Shown here: piece after piece, positions 62,611 to 64,000 of the stretch
Position numbering within the stretch: the stretch's first letter is position 1
Layout: each line of letters starts with the position of its first letter
Assembly: GCF_013374995.1 (NCBI RefSeq)
Contig: NZ_CP056030.1
Location: 6,046,501 to 6,110,500 of the forward strand
DNA from: Pseudomonas eucalypticola
GTDB lineage: Bacteria > Pseudomonadota > Gammaproteobacteria > Pseudomonadales > Pseudomonadaceae
DNA: 64,000 nt
Reading direction: 5' to 3'
Notes under the pieces: model-generated
The model's input: only the letters and a program-made list of their open reading frames with translations
The model's database searches: none
What the model was told of the DNA's origin: nothing
Translations under genes and position numbers: made by a program

Positions 62611-64000
62611 TCAGGCGTCCATGCTCAGAATGGTGTCGAGCACGGTGGAACCCACCTCGACGATTTTCGCGCAGGCCTGGTAGTACGCCTGGTAGCGCAC
62701 AAGGTCGGCGGCCTCTTCGTCCAGGTTCACGCCCGAGGACGACTGCTGCAGGGTGGTCAGTTGTTCGGTGACGCTGGTCTGGTTGTCCAGTTGCGTGCTG
62801 ATGGAACTGGTGGTGCTGCCTACTTTGCTGACCAGCGATGCATAGGCTTCGGTCAGGGTGGACGTACCGCCCACCAGGTCCTGGTTCTGCAAGTCGAGCA
62901 TTTCCAGGGCGATGCTGTTGTCACTGTCCCCGCCACCGGCGCCTGCGGCGATCAGCGATGGGTCATCGATTTCGGTGTCCAGCGTGCTGGCGGCGCTGCT
63001 CAGGGGCTTGACCAGGAAGCTGTCGCCGTCGTTGGCAGTGCCGCTGATGGTCACGGTCAGGCCGCCGAAGCCGAGGGTGCCGGTGTCGGCGTCATAGGTG
63101 CTTTCCACGGCCTCCCCGGTGCTGGCATCCGTCACGCTGTAGCCGTTATCGACCGTATAGGTGACGGTGTAATTGCTGGTGGTCAGGCCGTCCAGGTCAT
63201 CGGAAAAGGTGGCGCTCAGGCTCGCGGTGCCGGTATTGCCGGTATTGCTGTACACCACCGGGTCGTCCACCGAAAAGAATGCGGTGCCGGTGTCGCCATT
63301 GAGGTCCGTGCCACTGGTTTGCAGGGCATTGAAAGCGCTGGCCAAGGCGACGGCCATCTGGCCCAACTGATTCTGGGCGGTATCGAGGGTTTCGCTGCGG
63401 AAGGTCAACAGGCCACCGATGGAGCCCCCGCTGATGGTCGACTCGTCGAGCTCGGTTTCGTTGCCGGCGGCATCCACGTAGCTGACCACCGTCTGGGAAG
63501 GGTCGCTAGCGGAGGTGGTAGTTGCCAATTCGAAGCTTTGATTACCGGACACCAGCGACAGACCATTGCTCAGGGACAGGCTGTAGCTGCCGTTGTCCTG
63601 GACGGTGAGGTCGACATCCACCAGCTCATTCAGCGAGGTAACCAGGGCGTCGCGCTGGTCCATCAGGGTGTTGGCCGAGTCCGAGTTGCTGCCCAGCGCA
63701 CTGATCTGCTGGTTGAGGGTAGCGATCTGGTCGGTGATATCGTTGACCTGGTCGACCTGGTCGCTCAACTGCGAGTTGACGCTGCTCTGCATGTCATCCA
63801 GGTAACTGCCCAGGGAATTGAACTGGGACACCAGGGTTTCTGCCGAGCCTATCACCTCTTCGCGGGCTGCCGAGTCACTGGCATCGCTGCTCATGGTCTG
63901 TACCGAGGAGAAGAAATCCTGCATCAGGGTATCCAGGTCCGAGGTGCTGTCGGCCAGCAGATCGTCGACCTGGGAGACTTGCGTCGAGTAGGTGCTGAGC
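62611..64000 (-). CDS. flgK: Flagellar hook-filament junction protein FlgK (5' end outside the window)
   Basis: C-terminal 463 codons of HAP1. The frame is open to the right edge, where it reads LSTYSTQVSQVDDLLADSTSDLDTLMQDFF, typical of the FlgK N-terminal third; the first ATG in view (63924) is internal. Visible signatures are DQVNDITDQIATLNQQISALG and the C-terminal VNLDEEAADLVRYQAYYQACAKIVEVGSTVLDTIL. It is Asp/Ser/Thr-rich like FliC, FliD and FlgL. Confidence 0.93.
   Translation of the reverse strand, partial: LSTYSTQVSQVDDLLADSTSDLDTLMQDFFSSVQTMSSDASDSAAREEVIGSAETLVSQFNSLGSYLDDMQSSVNSQLSDQVDQVNDITDQIATLNQQISALGSNSDSANTLMDQRDALVTSLNELVDVDLTVQDNGSYSLSLSNGLSLVSGNQSFELATTTSASDPSQTVVSYVDAAGNETELDESTISGGSIGGLLTFRSETLDTAQNQLGQMAVALASAFNALQTSGTDLNGDTGTAFFSVDDPVVYSNTGNTGTASLSATFSDDLDGLTTSNYTVTYTVDNGYSVTDASTGEAVESTYDADTGTLGFGGLTVTISGTANDGDSFLVKPLSSAASTLDTEIDDPSLIAAGAGGGDSDNSIALEMLDLQNQDLVGGTSTLTEAYASLVSKVGSTTSSISTQLDNQTSVTEQLTTLQQSSSGVNLDEEAADLVRYQAYYQACAKIVEVGSTVLDTILSMDA

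Overview
The window is chromosomal DNA of a Pseudomonas, most likely of the P. putida group. The evidence is the gene order rpoH-ftsX-ftsE-ftsY, coaD-fdx-ggt-mutM, ilvD, folA and cadA-cadR, the high GC content, and family-level protein resemblance judged by eye. No database search was possible, so the species is not assigned. No tRNA, rRNA, CRISPR array, insertion sequence or prophage gene was seen.

Bases 1-32002 are mostly conserved housekeeping chromosome. On the minus strand lie the start of rpoH and the ftsX-ftsE-ftsY operon. Then come a pair of M16 peptidase-like proteins, rsmD, a YheT-type hydrolase with an AraC regulator, a 3-mercaptopyruvate sulfurtransferase, a TetR regulator facing a coniferyl-aldehyde-type dehydrogenase across a perfect palindrome, coaD, a ferredoxin, ggt, mutM, an HDOD protein, an RlmI-type methyltransferase, a Bcr/CflA exporter, a transmembrane-domain-only MgtE, ilvD (frameshifted as given), a PchP-like phosphatase, a TcyP-like transporter, folA, a DUF2868/DUF3482-GTPase pair, and the divergent cadA/cadR metal-resistance pair with a clear CadR operator. 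Between the GTPase and cadA is a deletion scar that joins the start of a LysR-type gene to the end of an HD-domain gene. These may be remnants of a lost phosphonate-use locus.

Bases 31996-64000 hold a nearly complete flagellar gene cluster that starts directly at the 3' end of cadR and runs off the right edge. It is not the usual FleQ-controlled polar cluster of Pseudomonas. It carries flhDC, an enterobacterial-type fliA, fliDST, fliE, fliFGHIJK, fliLMNOPQR, flhBA, flhF, a short FlhG-like gene, two stator pairs, flagellin, flgL and part of flgK. This is best read as a second, FlhDC-controlled flagellar system. I see three near-consensus sigma-28 promoters (fliC, motAB, fliD) and an FlhDC-box-like inverted repeat upstream of fliA. 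These fit a class II/class III hierarchy of the E. coli type.

The most novel part is the three-gene block after flagellin: an unrecognised protein, a TPR protein fused to a LicD-type phosphotransferase domain, and a TagD-like glycerol-3-phosphate cytidylyltransferase. Together they suggest that CDP-glycerol is made and its glycerol-phosphate is transferred to an acceptor. Flagellin is the obvious candidate: it is Ser/Thr-rich, acidic and very poor in lysine. Other unusual points are a 757-residue FlhF with a C-terminal extension of about 360 residues, and an adjacent FlhG-like protein that keeps the N-terminal DQAxGLRR helix but has lost the ATP-binding P-loop.
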